A DNA stretch of 64,000 nucleotides, from assembly GCA_009840355.1 (NCBI GenBank), contig VXNZ01000014.1:1-64000 (forward strand), written 5' to 3'. This document shows positions 1-7,803 of this stretch, one piece after another. Every line of letters begins with the position of its first letter. The stretch's first letter is position 1. The translations under genes and the position numbers were made by a program. This DNA comes from Chloroflexota bacterium. GTDB lineage: Bacteria > Chloroflexota > Dehalococcoidia > Lucifugimonadales > JADFKI01. The notes under the pieces are model-generated. The model saw only the letters and a program-made list of their open reading frames with translations, was not told the origin of the DNA and did no database searches.

Positions 1-2
1 AG

Positions 3-269
3 TCCGGCGACGAAGAGGCAGCGCAAGAAGCCGAAGACAGGTACAACGCCTACAACCGATACATCACCGAAGGCAAGAACCCCGAAGACGCAATGGCATT
101 CGCCACCTGTGGCCCCAACGACCCCGACCCCGAAGACGAGCAGGGAACACTCGACGGCAATCTGGCCCGCTACAACCTCGTAGGGGCGACCGCCCGATCG
201 TCCCACACCGCAGCAGCCCAAATCCCCACTCCCAAGCTAACCATCCCCATCAACAACCGCAGCCCCTAG
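3..269 (+). CDS. C-terminal end of an unidentified acidic protein (5' end outside window)
   Basis: An open frame enters from the left edge and ends at TAG 267-269, giving 88 residues. The first half is very rich in Asp and Glu, with Asn/Tyr-rich stretches such as RYNAYNRYITEGKNPEDA. The tail is rich in Pro, Thr and Ala (QIPTPKLTIPINNRSP). I do not recognise a family. The compositional bias, with codons like those of later genes, favours a real gene over chance. The start and most of the protein lie outside the window, so function cannot be judged. Confidence 0.55.
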   Translation, partial: SGDEEAAQEAEDRYNAYNRYITEGKNPEDAMAFATCGPNDPDPEDEQGTLDGNLARYNLVGATARSSHTAAAQIPTPKLTIPINNRSP

Positions 270-270
270 A

Positions 271-298
271 AATCCTGTCCATCCCCTCCATCCATATC
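271..298. repeat. Dispersed intergenic repeat, ATCCTGT/CATCCCCTCC type (copy 1)
   Basis: The sequence reads AATCCTGTCCATCCCCTCC followed by ATCC. Similar pyrimidine-rich strings built from ATCC and CCTGT words recur only between genes, at 28545-28580, 30211-30241, 39705-39735 and 42221-42250. It lies just after the stop codon of the preceding gene. Its role is unknown. Confidence 0.5.
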
Positions 299-380
299 AG
301 CCCAGTCCCAAGAAGGCTGACACATATCGCACGATAGCGTTTACTGCCGTTAGGTATTCAAGAGCGTTTTACCGCCGTTC

Positions 381-419
381 GTGGTGAGAGTCCTGAGCTT
401 GCCGAAGGGCGAACCACGT
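381..419. repeat. Degenerate palindromic intergenic element (copy 1)
   Basis: The segment starts CGTGGTGAG, contains CCTGAGCTTGCCGAAGGGCG and ends GAACCACG, so its ends are inverted (CGTGGT / ACCACG). The core CCTGAGC...GAAGGGC is matched in inverted orientation by 2007-2043. This looks like a REP-like mobile palindrome. The rest of 270-492 shows nothing else. Confidence 0.5.
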
Positions 420-492
420 GCGCCGAGTTCTCGCGAACGGGCTTTTATTCAAACTACCTGAATGGAAACGCTATCGTTGGAATAGCCCTCGT

Positions 493-521
493 TTGCGCGC
501 GATTGAACTTGGGGGTATAAT
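493..521 (+). promoter_or_regulatory. Likely sigma-70 promoter of the duplicated-domain protein gene
   Basis: A perfect -10 hexamer TATAAT (516-521) is preceded, after a 17-nt spacer, by TTGCGC (493-498) as a weak -35. A transcript starting near 528 would have a leader of about 35 nt with a GGGAGG Shine-Dalgarno before the ATG at 563. Confidence 0.5.
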
Positions 522-562
522 CCACGCAAATGCACAATAATCTCTGAAAGGGAGGGTTCGCT

Positions 563-1357
563 ATGGCACGAGAGCGAGGCGATGTAATCATCGGAGACGG
601 CAATATCAAATTTGGGCTGGAATACCGCGACCTGCTCAACGATCAGGGCGTGTGCCTCCATGCGCTCGGCGATGTGGACGGCGAGGAAGTCGAGCTGCTG
701 CGCTTTGACTGCTTCGACCACGAGCCGCACTACCACTACGGTCCGGAAAAGCGCAACACGCGCCTTATGCTGGACAAGACGACTGAAGGCGACTCGCTAG
801 ACTGGACGCTGAATCAGCTCAACACACACCTGCCGGAGATGGTGCGCCGCGCGGGCTATGACGAGCTTGCGGACAGCATCGACATGGACAGCTTGCAAGA
901 CGCGCTCGCCGAGACCGAATCGACGGCGAGGCAGATGGCGGTTGACGGCAGGCGAACGGTGGTGCACGACCGCGGCGATGTCATAATCGAGGCTGGGCCC
1001 GTGCGATTCGGCATTGAGTTCCGAGAACTCGCCAATGATCGTGGTGTGGCGATACATGTGCTGGGCGATCTCGGCAGCGAAGAGTACGAGCTGCTCACAT
1101 TCGACTGCTTCGAGCGCGCGCCGCACTATCACTATGGACCGCGCGCGAAGAACCAGCGTCTGTACCTCGACATGACCGCCACGCCGGACTCGTTGGAGTG
1201 GACGCTGAACCTCTTCAAGGGCGGCAAGCTGGCGTCTATGCTGGAGCGCGCCGGATACAGCGATCACGCCGCTCGGCTTAACCCCGCGGTGCTCGCAGAT
1301 AGCGTCGTAGAGGTCGAAAAGGTCGCTGTGGAAATGCAGGCGGCGAACGCCAAGTAG
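563..1357 (+). CDS. Unknown protein made of two tandem copies of a ~115-residue domain
   Basis: The 264-residue soluble protein is an internal duplication. Copy 1 spans roughly residues 5-118 and copy 2 roughly 136-250. Each copy starts RGDVII, continues with a (K/R)FG(L/I)E(Y/F)R strand, then LGD, then E(L/V)L..FDCF, and includes an invariant PHYHYGP box followed by SL(D/E)WTLN. The conserved His-Tyr-His-Tyr box suggests metal or ligand binding, but that is only inference. No signal peptide or membrane segment is seen. The start is supported by GGGAGG about 8 nt upstream and by a TATAAT promoter. I recognise no named family. Confidence 0.85.
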   Translation: MARERGDVIIGDGNIKFGLEYRDLLNDQGVCLHALGDVDGEEVELLRFDCFDHEPHYHYGPEKRNTRLMLDKTTEGDSLDWTLNQLNTHLPEMVRRAGYDELADSIDMDSLQDALAETESTARQMAVDGRRTVVHDRGDVIIEAGPVRFGIEFRELANDRGVAIHVLGDLGSEEYELLTFDCFERAPHYHYGPRAKNQRLYLDMTATPDSLEWTLNLFKGGKLASMLERAGYSDHAARLNPAVLADSVVEVEKVAVEMQAANAK

Positions 1358-1399
1358 TTCCGCAGAGCAGCTTAGACGAACCGTAATTCAAAACTTGCG

Positions 1400-1430
1400 C
1401 AGCCTCGCGACTGCATTTGTCGCGGGGCTG
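1400..1430 (+). terminator. Stem-loop after the duplicated-domain gene
   Basis: CAGCCTCGCGAC (1400-1411) pairs with GTCGCGGGGCTG (1419-1430) over 12 positions with one G-U pair, leaving a 7-nt loop. No strong T run follows, so it is either a weak terminator or an mRNA 3'-end hairpin. Confidence 0.5.
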
Positions 1431-1583
1431 TGTTCGTAAGTTACGCTGAAAATCAATTGTTTAATATCGGCAAACCTGCTACGGTATTCAAGTGTTCTTC
1501 TTCGCTTTTCGCGCCTGCCGCGAACGCCTTAGAGCGAATCTGCCGCGAGGAAACTCCATTTTACAGCGCGTGAGAGTGAATTA

Positions 1584-1907
1584 ATGAAGCGAACTCTACT
1601 GATTGCGGTCTTGGCGGCATTTGGGCTTATCGCCTGCCTGCCGAATGTATCTACCGAACTCTCAGAACCGGAGGCGCGCGCCCTGATAGAGCGCGAGGTG
1701 TTGAATATCTGCGGGGGCAAGAGCACGACAATCATCTCCAGCCTGCTGAACTCGGTCGAAGCTGCCGAACCCGTTGCGACACGAGACAATTGGATTTACA
1801 CGCTGAATGTCGCGGACTCGCCGGAAGAGCTGGAGGCGCTCGTATTCCCGTCCAAAATAGTCTCAGGGCCGTTCATCGTCCATCTGAAGACCGATACCTG
1901 TAAGTAG
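1584..1907 (+). CDS. Small predicted lipoprotein of unknown function
   Basis: This 107-residue protein begins MKRTLLIAVLAAFGLIAC. That is a charged N-terminus, a hydrophobic stretch and a lipobox (LIAC) whose Cys18 would be lipidated, so the mature protein would be about 90 residues, anchored on the outer face of the membrane. The mature part has two more cysteines (ICGG near residue 43 and the C-terminal TCK) that could form a disulfide. I recognise no family. The gene stands alone between divergently organised neighbours. Confidence 0.7.
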   Translation: MKRTLLIAVLAAFGLIACLPNVSTELSEPEARALIEREVLNICGGKSTTIISSLLNSVEAAEPVATRDNWIYTLNVADSPEELEALVFPSKIVSGPFIVHLKTDTCK

Positions 1908-1936
1908 TTTTCAGTTGCCAGCCGTTAGTTATTGGT
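1905..1936. repeat. CAGTT/AACTG-rich intergenic microrepeat (copy 1)
   Basis: The words TTTTCAGTTG, CAGCCGTTAG and TTATTGGTTG follow the lipoprotein stop. Related AACTG/CAGTT/ACTGA arrays occur at 2124-2160, 6376-6397, 40259-40322 and 51500-51546, always between genes. Confidence 0.4.
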
Positions 1937-2006
1937 TGCGTCCATCGGCGGACTTAATCTACCTAATTAGAAGATATCTCATAACTAACCAAGTCCGCGA
2001 ACCTTG

Positions 2007-2043
2007 CCCTTCAACTGCGCTCAGACAGGCTCAGGGCGAACGA
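2007..2043. repeat. Degenerate palindromic intergenic element (copy 2, inverted)
   Basis: GCCCTTCAACTGCGCTCAGA continues to GGCTCAGGGCGAACG. Its reverse complement shares CCTGAGC...GAAGGGC with the element at 381-419. It lies between the lipoprotein and the convergent MFS gene. Confidence 0.5.
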
Positions 2044-2123
2044 GATTTAGATATAAATCCGTTTCATTCACAAACAGACTTAACGCGATTTTGAGCGGCG
2101 AGACTATTTGTGAGATGAGTTCT

Positions 2124-2160
2124 AGACTGACAACTGATAACTGTTCACTGAAAACTGTTA
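2124..2160. repeat. CAGTT/AACTG-rich intergenic microrepeat (copy 2)
   Basis: The words GACTGACAACTGATAACTG and CACTGAAAACTG repeat an ACTGA/AACTG theme and abut the stop codon of the MFS gene. They may form part of its mRNA 3' end. No T-tailed terminator is seen here. Confidence 0.4.
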
Positions 2161-3513
2161 CGCCATCTCGCGCAGCCGCTTTTGCGTGACCAGTATGAGC
2201 GTTGTAACGCCTAGCAGCAGCACGGCTAGAATACCGACCACCGCCTGACCGCCGATGTACTCGGCTGCCGTGCCTGCGGGCAGCACGCCCAGCGGCATCA
2301 GTCCGAAGTTCAGCATGAACACGCTCATCACTCGACCGCGATCCCTGTCCTCTACCTCTTCCATTATCAGCGACTGGTTCAGCGTGCGCCGTCCCGCATC
2401 GCCGAGTCCAAGTGGTAGCATCAGAACGGCGGCAATGACATAGTTGGGAATGACCGCCACTAGCAGCAGTGTTACGCCCGATATGAAGCTGCCGACTAAC
2501 AGCAGCATCCCGCGCCCGCTCTTGCCCAGCGATGCGATGAACAGCGAACCCACCAGCGAGCCGCCGCCCATTATCGTGACCAGCAGTCCCATCGCCTCCG
2601 GTCCCATGCGGTACACATCCACGATGAATATCGGCATCAGGAAGCGGAAAGGCATGGCGAGAAGCGCGGTCGCCAGTCCCATCAGGAGCAGTATCAGCAC
2701 CAGCGGGCTGCGCTTGATATAGACCAGTCCGTCGATGATGTCGCCAATCATCGGCGCGGGACGGCGTCCGGCACCTGTGCCTGCGCGCGGTATCAGCCCG
2801 GTAAGCGCGAACGCGATGACTGCCAGCCCCGCTATGATGTAATAGACATTGTAGGCGCCGAGGTAGGCGTACGCCCAGCCGGCGAGCGCCGGCGCAGCGA
2901 GCGTCGTCGCGCTCATTGCGGCGGCATTGAGCGCCATCGCGTTCGACAAGCGTTCCTGCCCAACGAGTTGCGGGATAATCGCCTGTCGCGCGGGCATCAG
3001 GAAGGAAAACAGCGCGCCTTGAATGATGGACGCAATCCACAGGTGAAACCAAGTAATCACATCGAAATGTATGGCGACGCCGATGATGATGGCCAGCGCC
3101 GCGGACATTCCCTGTCCGAACTGTATGATGTACTTGCGCTCTAGTCGATCCGCAAACGCCCCGCCGAATAGCGACAGCGCGAGCAGCGGTACTGCAAACC
3201 CTGAGTTCACCACACCCAACAAGAACGGCGATGATGTAAGTTCGTACGCGAGATAGCCGCGCGCAATCATCTGCATCTGCATGCCACCCATCATCACAAG
3301 CATGCCCAGCCACAGATACAGGAAATTACGGTTGCGGAGCGAATCGAAGGTCGACCGCCAGTCCGAGCGTGGAGGCGCGCGGCGTCCCAAACTCGTCGTG
3401 GTTCTTGGGGGCGGGGAATTACTTGTCGGTATCGTGGAAGGCTGGGGAGGGGCAGACCGCGCTGCTGCTACAGCGGGTTGCCGTCTCGCGGGAACATCGG
3501 AGGCGTCAGACAT
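2158..3513 (-). CDS. MFS transporter, MFS_3/EntS-like exporter
   Basis: This 451-residue membrane protein has about 12 predicted helices. After a Pro/Arg/Ser-rich cytoplasmic tail of about 55 residues the first helix begins (NFLYLWLGMLVMMGG). The loop between helices 2 and 3 carries the major-facilitator signature GGAFADRLERK. The sequence resembles the MFS_3 drug/siderophore exporter group, so proton-driven export of a small molecule across the inner membrane is likely; the substrate is unknown. I chose the ATG at 3513 (MSDASDVPAR). An upstream in-frame TTG at 3549 would add 12 residues; neither start has a good Shine-Dalgarno. Confidence 0.85.
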   Translation of the reverse strand: MSDASDVPARRQPAVAAARSAPPQPSTIPTSNSPPPRTTTSLGRRAPPRSDWRSTFDSLRNRNFLYLWLGMLVMMGGMQMQMIARGYLAYELTSSPFLLGVVNSGFAVPLLALSLFGGAFADRLERKYIIQFGQGMSAALAIIIGVAIHFDVITWFHLWIASIIQGALFSFLMPARQAIIPQLVGQERLSNAMALNAAAMSATTLAAPALAGWAYAYLGAYNVYYIIAGLAVIAFALTGLIPRAGTGAGRRPAPMIGDIIDGLVYIKRSPLVLILLLMGLATALLAMPFRFLMPIFIVDVYRMGPEAMGLLVTIMGGGSLVGSLFIASLGKSGRGMLLLVGSFISGVTLLLVAVIPNYVIAAVLMLPLGLGDAGRRTLNQSLIMEEVEDRDRGRVMSVFMLNFGLMPLGVLPAGTAAEYIGGQAVVGILAVLLLGVTTLILVTQKRLREMA

Positions 3514-3867
3514 GCCCGCAAGTCTATACCCAATGGGATGACGGCGCAAGCGAATGCGGATACAAGCAGCGATTGGATGATTTCGGACCCACCCGTCCTT
3601 TCACTCTCAAGTGGGCGGTTAGGATGGGGCCTATAGGCATCATTCGATCACGACGAGAACGGCAAAGAAAAGGGGCCTGGGCTGCAAGCAGCGCTCATCC
3701 GACTAGCGGCAGGCGCTCACAGGTGTTCAACCCAGACCCGTGTTTCCAAACGATGTTACGAACATTCTACCACAATCGCCGCCGCTAATGTTACGATGTA
3801 CGCGACTTACACAGTATTTTGAATTGGCTATCTGCTCTGACGGACAGCACATTTGAGGAATAGTGAA
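3514..3867. other. Intergenic region between divergent MFS and aroC genes
   Basis: These ~350 bases should hold the promoters of two divergent genes, but no convincing -35/-10 pair stands out. I see no RNA gene, repeat or conserved riboswitch. The only clear signal is GAGG at 3855-3858, the ribosome-binding site of aroC. Confidence 0.4.
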
Positions 3868-4953
3868 ATGGCAAACACACTCGGGCACCTGTTCAGAATC
3901 ACGACTTGGGGCGAATCGCACGGCGACGCAATCGGTGTAACGGTTGACGGTTGCCCGCCGCGACTGCCGCTTGAGGTAGAGGAAATACAGAAGGAACTAG
4001 ACCGCAGACGTCCCGGTCAGAGCGAAATCTCCACGCAGCGCAAGGAAGGCGACCGCGCCGAGATACTCTCCGGCGTGTTCGAGGGCGAAACGCTCGGAAC
4101 ACCAATTCTGATTGGCGTATGGAACGGCGACGCGCGCAGCAAAGACTACGACCACATGCGTCGTGTCTATCGCCCGTCGCACGCCGATTATAGCTACGAT
4201 GCCAAGTACGGCATACGCAACTGGAAGGGCGGCGGTCGTGCCAGCGCCCGCGAGACGATAGGTCGCGTTGCGGCAGGCGCAATCGCGAAGAAGATACTCG
4301 CGCGCGAATTTGGAGTCGAAATCGTCGGGTATGTCAAGCAGGTCTGGAAGCTGCACGCCGATGTTGACTCGTCCACGGTAACGCTGGAAGATGTAGAATC
4401 GAACATCGCGCGCTGCCCGGACCAGGACATGGCGGTGCAAATGATTGAGCGCATCAAGCAAGCGCGCAAAGACGGCGATTCGCTGGGCGGCGTCGTGGAA
4501 TGCGTTGCGCGCGGTGTGCCCGTTGGCTTGGGCGAGCCGGTCTTTGACAAGCTCGAAGCGGACCTCGCCAAGTCGGTGCTGTCTATGCCCGCATGCAAGG
4601 GCTTTGAGGTAGGCTCCGGATTCGGTGGTACGACGCTTACCGGCTCGCAGCACAACGATCCGTTTTATAACGATAGTGGTCGCATCCGCACACGCACGAA
4701 CAATTCGGGTGGCATACAGGGCGGCATTAGCAACGGCGAGGACATCGTGATTCGCGCCGCATTTAAGCCCACTGCGACCATAATGCGCGAGCAAGACACC
4801 GTCGATGTGGACGGCAATGAAGTTACACTTCAAGGCAGGGGCAGACATGATCCGTGCGTTCTGCCGCGCGCCGTGCCAATCGTGGAGTCCATGATGGCGC
4901 TAGTCCTCGCCGACCATGCCTTACGCCAGCGTGGGCAGCGGGGCAGTGTATAG
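3868..4953 (+). CDS. aroC: Chorismate synthase
   Basis: This enzyme makes chorismate from 5-enolpyruvylshikimate-3-phosphate, the last shared step to aromatic amino acids, and needs reduced FMN. The 361-residue protein shows family signatures in order: [15 protein letters not shown] near the N-terminus, [14 protein letters not shown] near residue 100, [18 protein letters not shown], then GSGF and [14 protein letters not shown], and a C-terminal [16 protein letters not shown]. The ATG at 3868 gives [12 protein letters not shown] and follows GAGG by 9 nt; an in-frame TTG at 3853 is unlikely. No other shikimate gene is adjacent. Confidence 0.97.
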   Translation: MANTLGHLFRITTWGESHGDAIGVTVDGCPPRLPLEVEEIQKELDRRRPGQSEISTQRKEGDRAEILSGVFEGETLGTPILIGVWNGDARSKDYDHMRRVYRPSHADYSYDAKYGIRNWKGGGRASARETIGRVAAGAIAKKILAREFGVEIVGYVKQVWKLHADVDSSTVTLEDVESNIARCPDQDMAVQMIERIKQARKDGDSLGGVVECVARGVPVGLGEPVFDKLEADLAKSVLSMPACKGFEVGSGFGGTTLTGSQHNDPFYNDSGRIRTRTNNSGGIQGGISNGEDIVIRAAFKPTATIMREQDTVDVDGNEVTLQGRGRHDPCVLPRAVPIVESMMALVLADHALRQRGQRGSV

Positions 4954-5000
4954 GAGCTGCGAGAAATAGGGGGATTGTCAGGCCTTCACCGTTTCCGGGG

Positions 5001-5495
5001 ATGGATCCAAATTTGGAGAAGACCTCTATATGGCCTGATGTTCAGAACGGGCTAATCGTAGCGATCAGAGACGACTTAGCGGCGAAAGTCCGTCCGCGCT
5101 ATTATGTCAGGATAGAGCAGCGCGTATATCTCAGCGAACCTGACGAAAAGAGTTCGTTCAGGATGCCGTATGTGTCTGTACTGGGTGCGTCCGGCAATGG
5201 CGACGCTTCTGACCATTCGCCGTTAATCGTAGCTGAAGATGCCGGAGATAGCGCTGTCGCTGTAAGATTTCCGCTGCCGGAAGAGGTACGCGAAGGCTAC
5301 TTGGAGGTGCGTGAGGTTGGAAGCGATTATCTGACAACTGCCATAGAGGTTCTGTCGTCGAGCAACAAGCATCCGGGGATATATGACAGCGCAGGCTATG
5401 ACCTGGCACTGAACTACGCCGCCGATGCCGAACCGGCGCTGTCGGATGCGGAAGCGGACTGGGCGGACGAGTTGCTCAGGGATAAGGCGTTATGA
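5001..5495 (+). CDS. DUF4058-family protein with an internal deletion and missing normal start (probably decaying)
   Basis: The text PSPFPGMDPNLE, WPDVQNGLI, RPRYYVRIEQRVYL, VREGYLEVREV and a C-terminal WADELLRDKAL match the DUF4058 family of unknown function. Family members are about 250 residues and start MPSPFPGMDPYLE. Here the codon expected to be the initiator is AGG (4978-4980), so translation would have to start at the internal ATG 5001, giving 164 residues. Between SSSNKHPG and IYDSAGYDL the family normally has about 85-90 residues, including an EIDLLR segment. These are absent, so an in-frame deletion is inferred from family memory. The protein is probably non-functional or under relaxed constraint. 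Confidence 0.7.
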   Translation: MDPNLEKTSIWPDVQNGLIVAIRDDLAAKVRPRYYVRIEQRVYLSEPDEKSSFRMPYVSVLGASGNGDASDHSPLIVAEDAGDSAVAVRFPLPEEVREGYLEVREVGSDYLTTAIEVLSSSNKHPGIYDSAGYDLALNYAADAEPALSDAEADWADELLRDKAL

Positions 5496-5504
5496 TAAAC
5501 GATA

Positions 5505-5530
5505 AAGGGGCGTATTTGGGTACGCCCCTT
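5505..5530. terminator. Bidirectional intrinsic terminator between DUF4058 and SDR genes
   Basis: AAGGGGCGTA (5505-5514) and TACGCCCCTT (5521-5530) form a perfect 10-bp stem with a 6-nt loop TTTGGG, followed by CGTATTTT. It sits between convergent genes and can serve both. Confidence 0.85.
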
Positions 5531-5557
5531 CGTATTTTGCTTGAATCGCAAAATCCG

Positions 5558-6349
5558 CTACACGACTGGCGATGTGCCGCCGTCGATGTTGACCGCTACG
5601 CCTGTGATGTAGGCGGCGCGGTCGGACACCAGGAAAGTCACGAGGTCGCCCGCCTCTCGCGCTTCGCCAACGCGCCCGATTGGGACGCGCTTGCCCATAT
5701 CTTCGTAGTACGCTTCAAGTGTGAGGTCGGAGTTTTCCTCGCGAGCGGATTCCCAGCGCCGTTCGTGCTGCCCTGCCTTGATAAGACCGATGCATACCGT
5801 GTTCACGAGGATGTTGTCGCCGGCGTAGTCCTTTGACATTTCCTTCGTGAGCGCGATGCCCGCCGCGCGGCTGACCGATGTCGGCACCGACCCTGCCGTC
5901 GGCGCCTTGCCGCCGGGCGTCGTGATATTCACGATGCGACCGCCGCCCTGCGCCTTCATCAGCGGAATCGCCTTGTTGGAGCAGCGGATTGCGCCGAAGA
6001 GCTTTAGCTCAAGGTCATATCGCCATACTTCGTCGGAGACATTCTCGAACAGGTTCGCCGCAGATGTGCCGGCGTTGTTCACCAGAATATCCAGCCTGCC
6101 GTACTTTTCCACGATGGCGTTGAACAGGTTGTCCACATCCTCGTCACTGGTCACGTCCGCTCGTATTGGCGTAACTTCGCCGCCTGTCGCCGCGCGAATT
6201 TCTTCCGCTGCTGCGTCCAGCACTTCTTGCCGGCGCGCGCAAATGACCACGCTCGCGCCTTCCGCGCAGAGCGAAGTCGCCGTGCCCTTGCCAATACCGT
6301 CGCTGCCGCCGGTTACGAGCGCGACCTTCCCGTTGAGTCCCATATCCAT
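5558..6349 (-). CDS. Short-chain dehydrogenase/reductase-fold protein lacking the usual catalytic Tyr-Lys
   Basis: This 263-residue Rossmann protein has the nucleotide-binding motif TGGSDGIG (residues 14-21), a conserved NNAG near residue 92 and a C-terminal VNIDGGTSPVV. It is close to the FabG/classical SDR group. Where classical SDRs have YxxxK, this protein reads PTSVSRAAGIALTKE, so the expected Tyr and Lys are replaced by Thr and Arg. The substrate and even the chemistry are therefore uncertain. AGGAG lies 12 nt before the ATG at 6349. The gene follows glcF by 128 nt on the same strand and may be co-transcribed, but an AACTG-type repeat lies in between. Confidence 0.85.
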   Translation of the reverse strand: MDMGLNGKVALVTGGSDGIGKGTATSLCAEGASVVICARRQEVLDAAAEEIRAATGGEVTPIRADVTSDEDVDNLFNAIVEKYGRLDILVNNAGTSAANLFENVSDEVWRYDLELKLFGAIRCSNKAIPLMKAQGGGRIVNITTPGGKAPTAGSVPTSVSRAAGIALTKEMSKDYAGDNILVNTVCIGLIKAGQHERRWESAREENSDLTLEAYYEDMGKRVPIGRVGEAREAGDLVTFLVSDRAAYITGVAVNIDGGTSPVV

Positions 6350-6375
6350 AGCGTTAATTCTCCTTGTGTTTTGTC

Positions 6376-6397
6376 TTCAGTTGATAGTTTTCAGTTG
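6376..6397. repeat. CAGTT/AACTG-rich intergenic microrepeat (copy 3)
   Basis: The words TTCAGTTGATAG and TTTTCAGTTG lie between glcF and the SDR gene, related to the arrays at 1905 and 2124. Confidence 0.35.
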
Positions 6398-6477
6398 TAA
6401 GCGAACAGAGTGGAGTCAGTAATAATTTGAAATTTGCTATTTTCAGGCTCTGTTCAGCGCCGACGGCGGACGACTGA

Positions 6478-7803
6478 CTACTCTTTGCTGTATGATTCGT
6501 CTAGCAGGTCGGTAATGTATTTGACTTGCACTTCCATGCCGTCTCGCTGCGCGCCGAATTGCATCTGCATCAGGCAGCCCGGATTCGCGGTTGCGATGAC
6601 GTTTGCCCTAGTTTCACGAACGGCGCGCATCTTCGTGTCGAGTATCCGCATCGAAAAATCGCGCTCGGTGATTGTGTATGTGCCGCCCGCGCCGCAGCAC
6701 TTGTCCGCGTTGGACAGCTCGACGAACTCGATGCCAGGAATAGCGTTGAGTAGTTGCCTTGGCGGGGCAGTTACGCGCTGCGCGTTCGACAGGTGGCAGG
6801 AGTCCTGGTAGGTTACGCGATAGGGCAGGTGTCCCTTCGGTGGCACTATCGGCAGCGCTGCAAGCAATTCGTGGATGTCCTTTACCTTTGCGCTCAATGC
6901 TTCCGCTTTGTCGGCGTAGTCGGGGTCGTTTCTGAGTAGATGCCCGTATTCTTTCATGCGAGAACCGCAGCCCGCCGACGCCACCACGATATGATCCACA
7001 TCTTCCGCCAAGAAAGCGTCGATGTTGAGCCGCGCAAGTTCTCGTGTTACTTCGAGATCGCCCACGTGCGAGTTTATCGCGCCGCAACAGCCTTGTCCCT
7101 TCGTCACGACCACATCGCAGCCGTTTCGAGTAAGGACGCGCACCACGGCGTTCATCTCGGGTCCGTGCACCAGCGGCATAACGCAACCGGCAAGCAATGC
7201 GACACGCGCTCTGAATTCGCCCTGCGCATGATAAACCTGACCGCGCGCCTTGAAGACTTCGGACGGCAGCGACGGCATGGATTCTTCCAAATCGCCCATG
7301 TTGCCGGGCAGCAGCTTCAGCAAGCCGCTCTTGCGCATCACCGACTGCATGCCGAGTCGCTGGTAGAGTCGCATGCTGCCAATGACCATCGACAGCATGC
7401 GCTGATTGGGCAGTAACTTGTTCAGCGCGAATGACGCGATTTTGCCGTTGACGAAGCCGGGCTTTCTGCGATCTGCGACCTGCTGCATGGTGGCTTCGAT
7501 AAGGTTGCCGTACGGCACGCCAGACGGACAGGCGACCTCGCAAGCGCGGCATTGGATGCACAGGTCCCAGTGGCGCATCACCGTGTCCGTTATGCCGATT
7601 CGACCTTCGTTGACCGCCTTCATCAGAGCAAGGCGTCCGCGCGGCGATTCCGCCTCCAAGCCGGTTTCGACGTAAGTGGGGCAGGCTTGGAGACAGAAGC
7701 CGCAGTGGACGCACTTGTACAGTTCGGACTCTTGCGGCGCGTCAGGTCCGGAAAACAGGGATATTCCATCTTCCGATTGGGGCTTCTGAGGGGCGGTTGC
7801 CAT
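6478..7803 (-). CDS. glcF: Glycolate oxidase iron-sulfur subunit GlcF
   Basis: This 441-residue protein carries electrons from the flavin subunits of glycolate/lactate-type oxidase to the membrane quinone pool. Two 4Fe-4S ferredoxin motifs are visible near the N-terminus (CVHCGFCLQACP and CIQCRACEVACP). Two CCG-type cysteine domains follow (...GQGCCGAINSH and ADKCCGAGGTY). Length and order match GlcF. It starts immediately after the glcE stop (7804), so it is the last gene of a glcD-glcE-glcF operon read leftwards. Confidence 0.95.
   Translation of the reverse strand: MATAPQKPQSEDGISLFSGPDAPQESELYKCVHCGFCLQACPTYVETGLEAESPRGRLALMKAVNEGRIGITDTVMRHWDLCIQCRACEVACPSGVPYGNLIEATMQQVADRRKPGFVNGKIASFALNKLLPNQRMLSMVIGSMRLYQRLGMQSVMRKSGLLKLLPGNMGDLEESMPSLPSEVFKARGQVYHAQGEFRARVALLAGCVMPLVHGPEMNAVVRVLTRNGCDVVVTKGQGCCGAINSHVGDLEVTRELARLNIDAFLAEDVDHIVVASAGCGSRMKEYGHLLRNDPDYADKAEALSAKVKDIHELLAALPIVPPKGHLPYRVTYQDSCHLSNAQRVTAPPRQLLNAIPGIEFVELSNADKCCGAGGTYTITERDFSMRILDTKMRAVRETRANVIATANPGCLMQMQFGAQRDGMEVQVKYITDLLDESYSKE

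Noticed and set aside
2021-3313. A 430-codon frame overlapping the MFS gene on the same strand
   Set aside because: Arg/Ala/His-rich translation typical of an out-of-frame read of a GC-rich gene; the MFS frame has clear helices and motifs.
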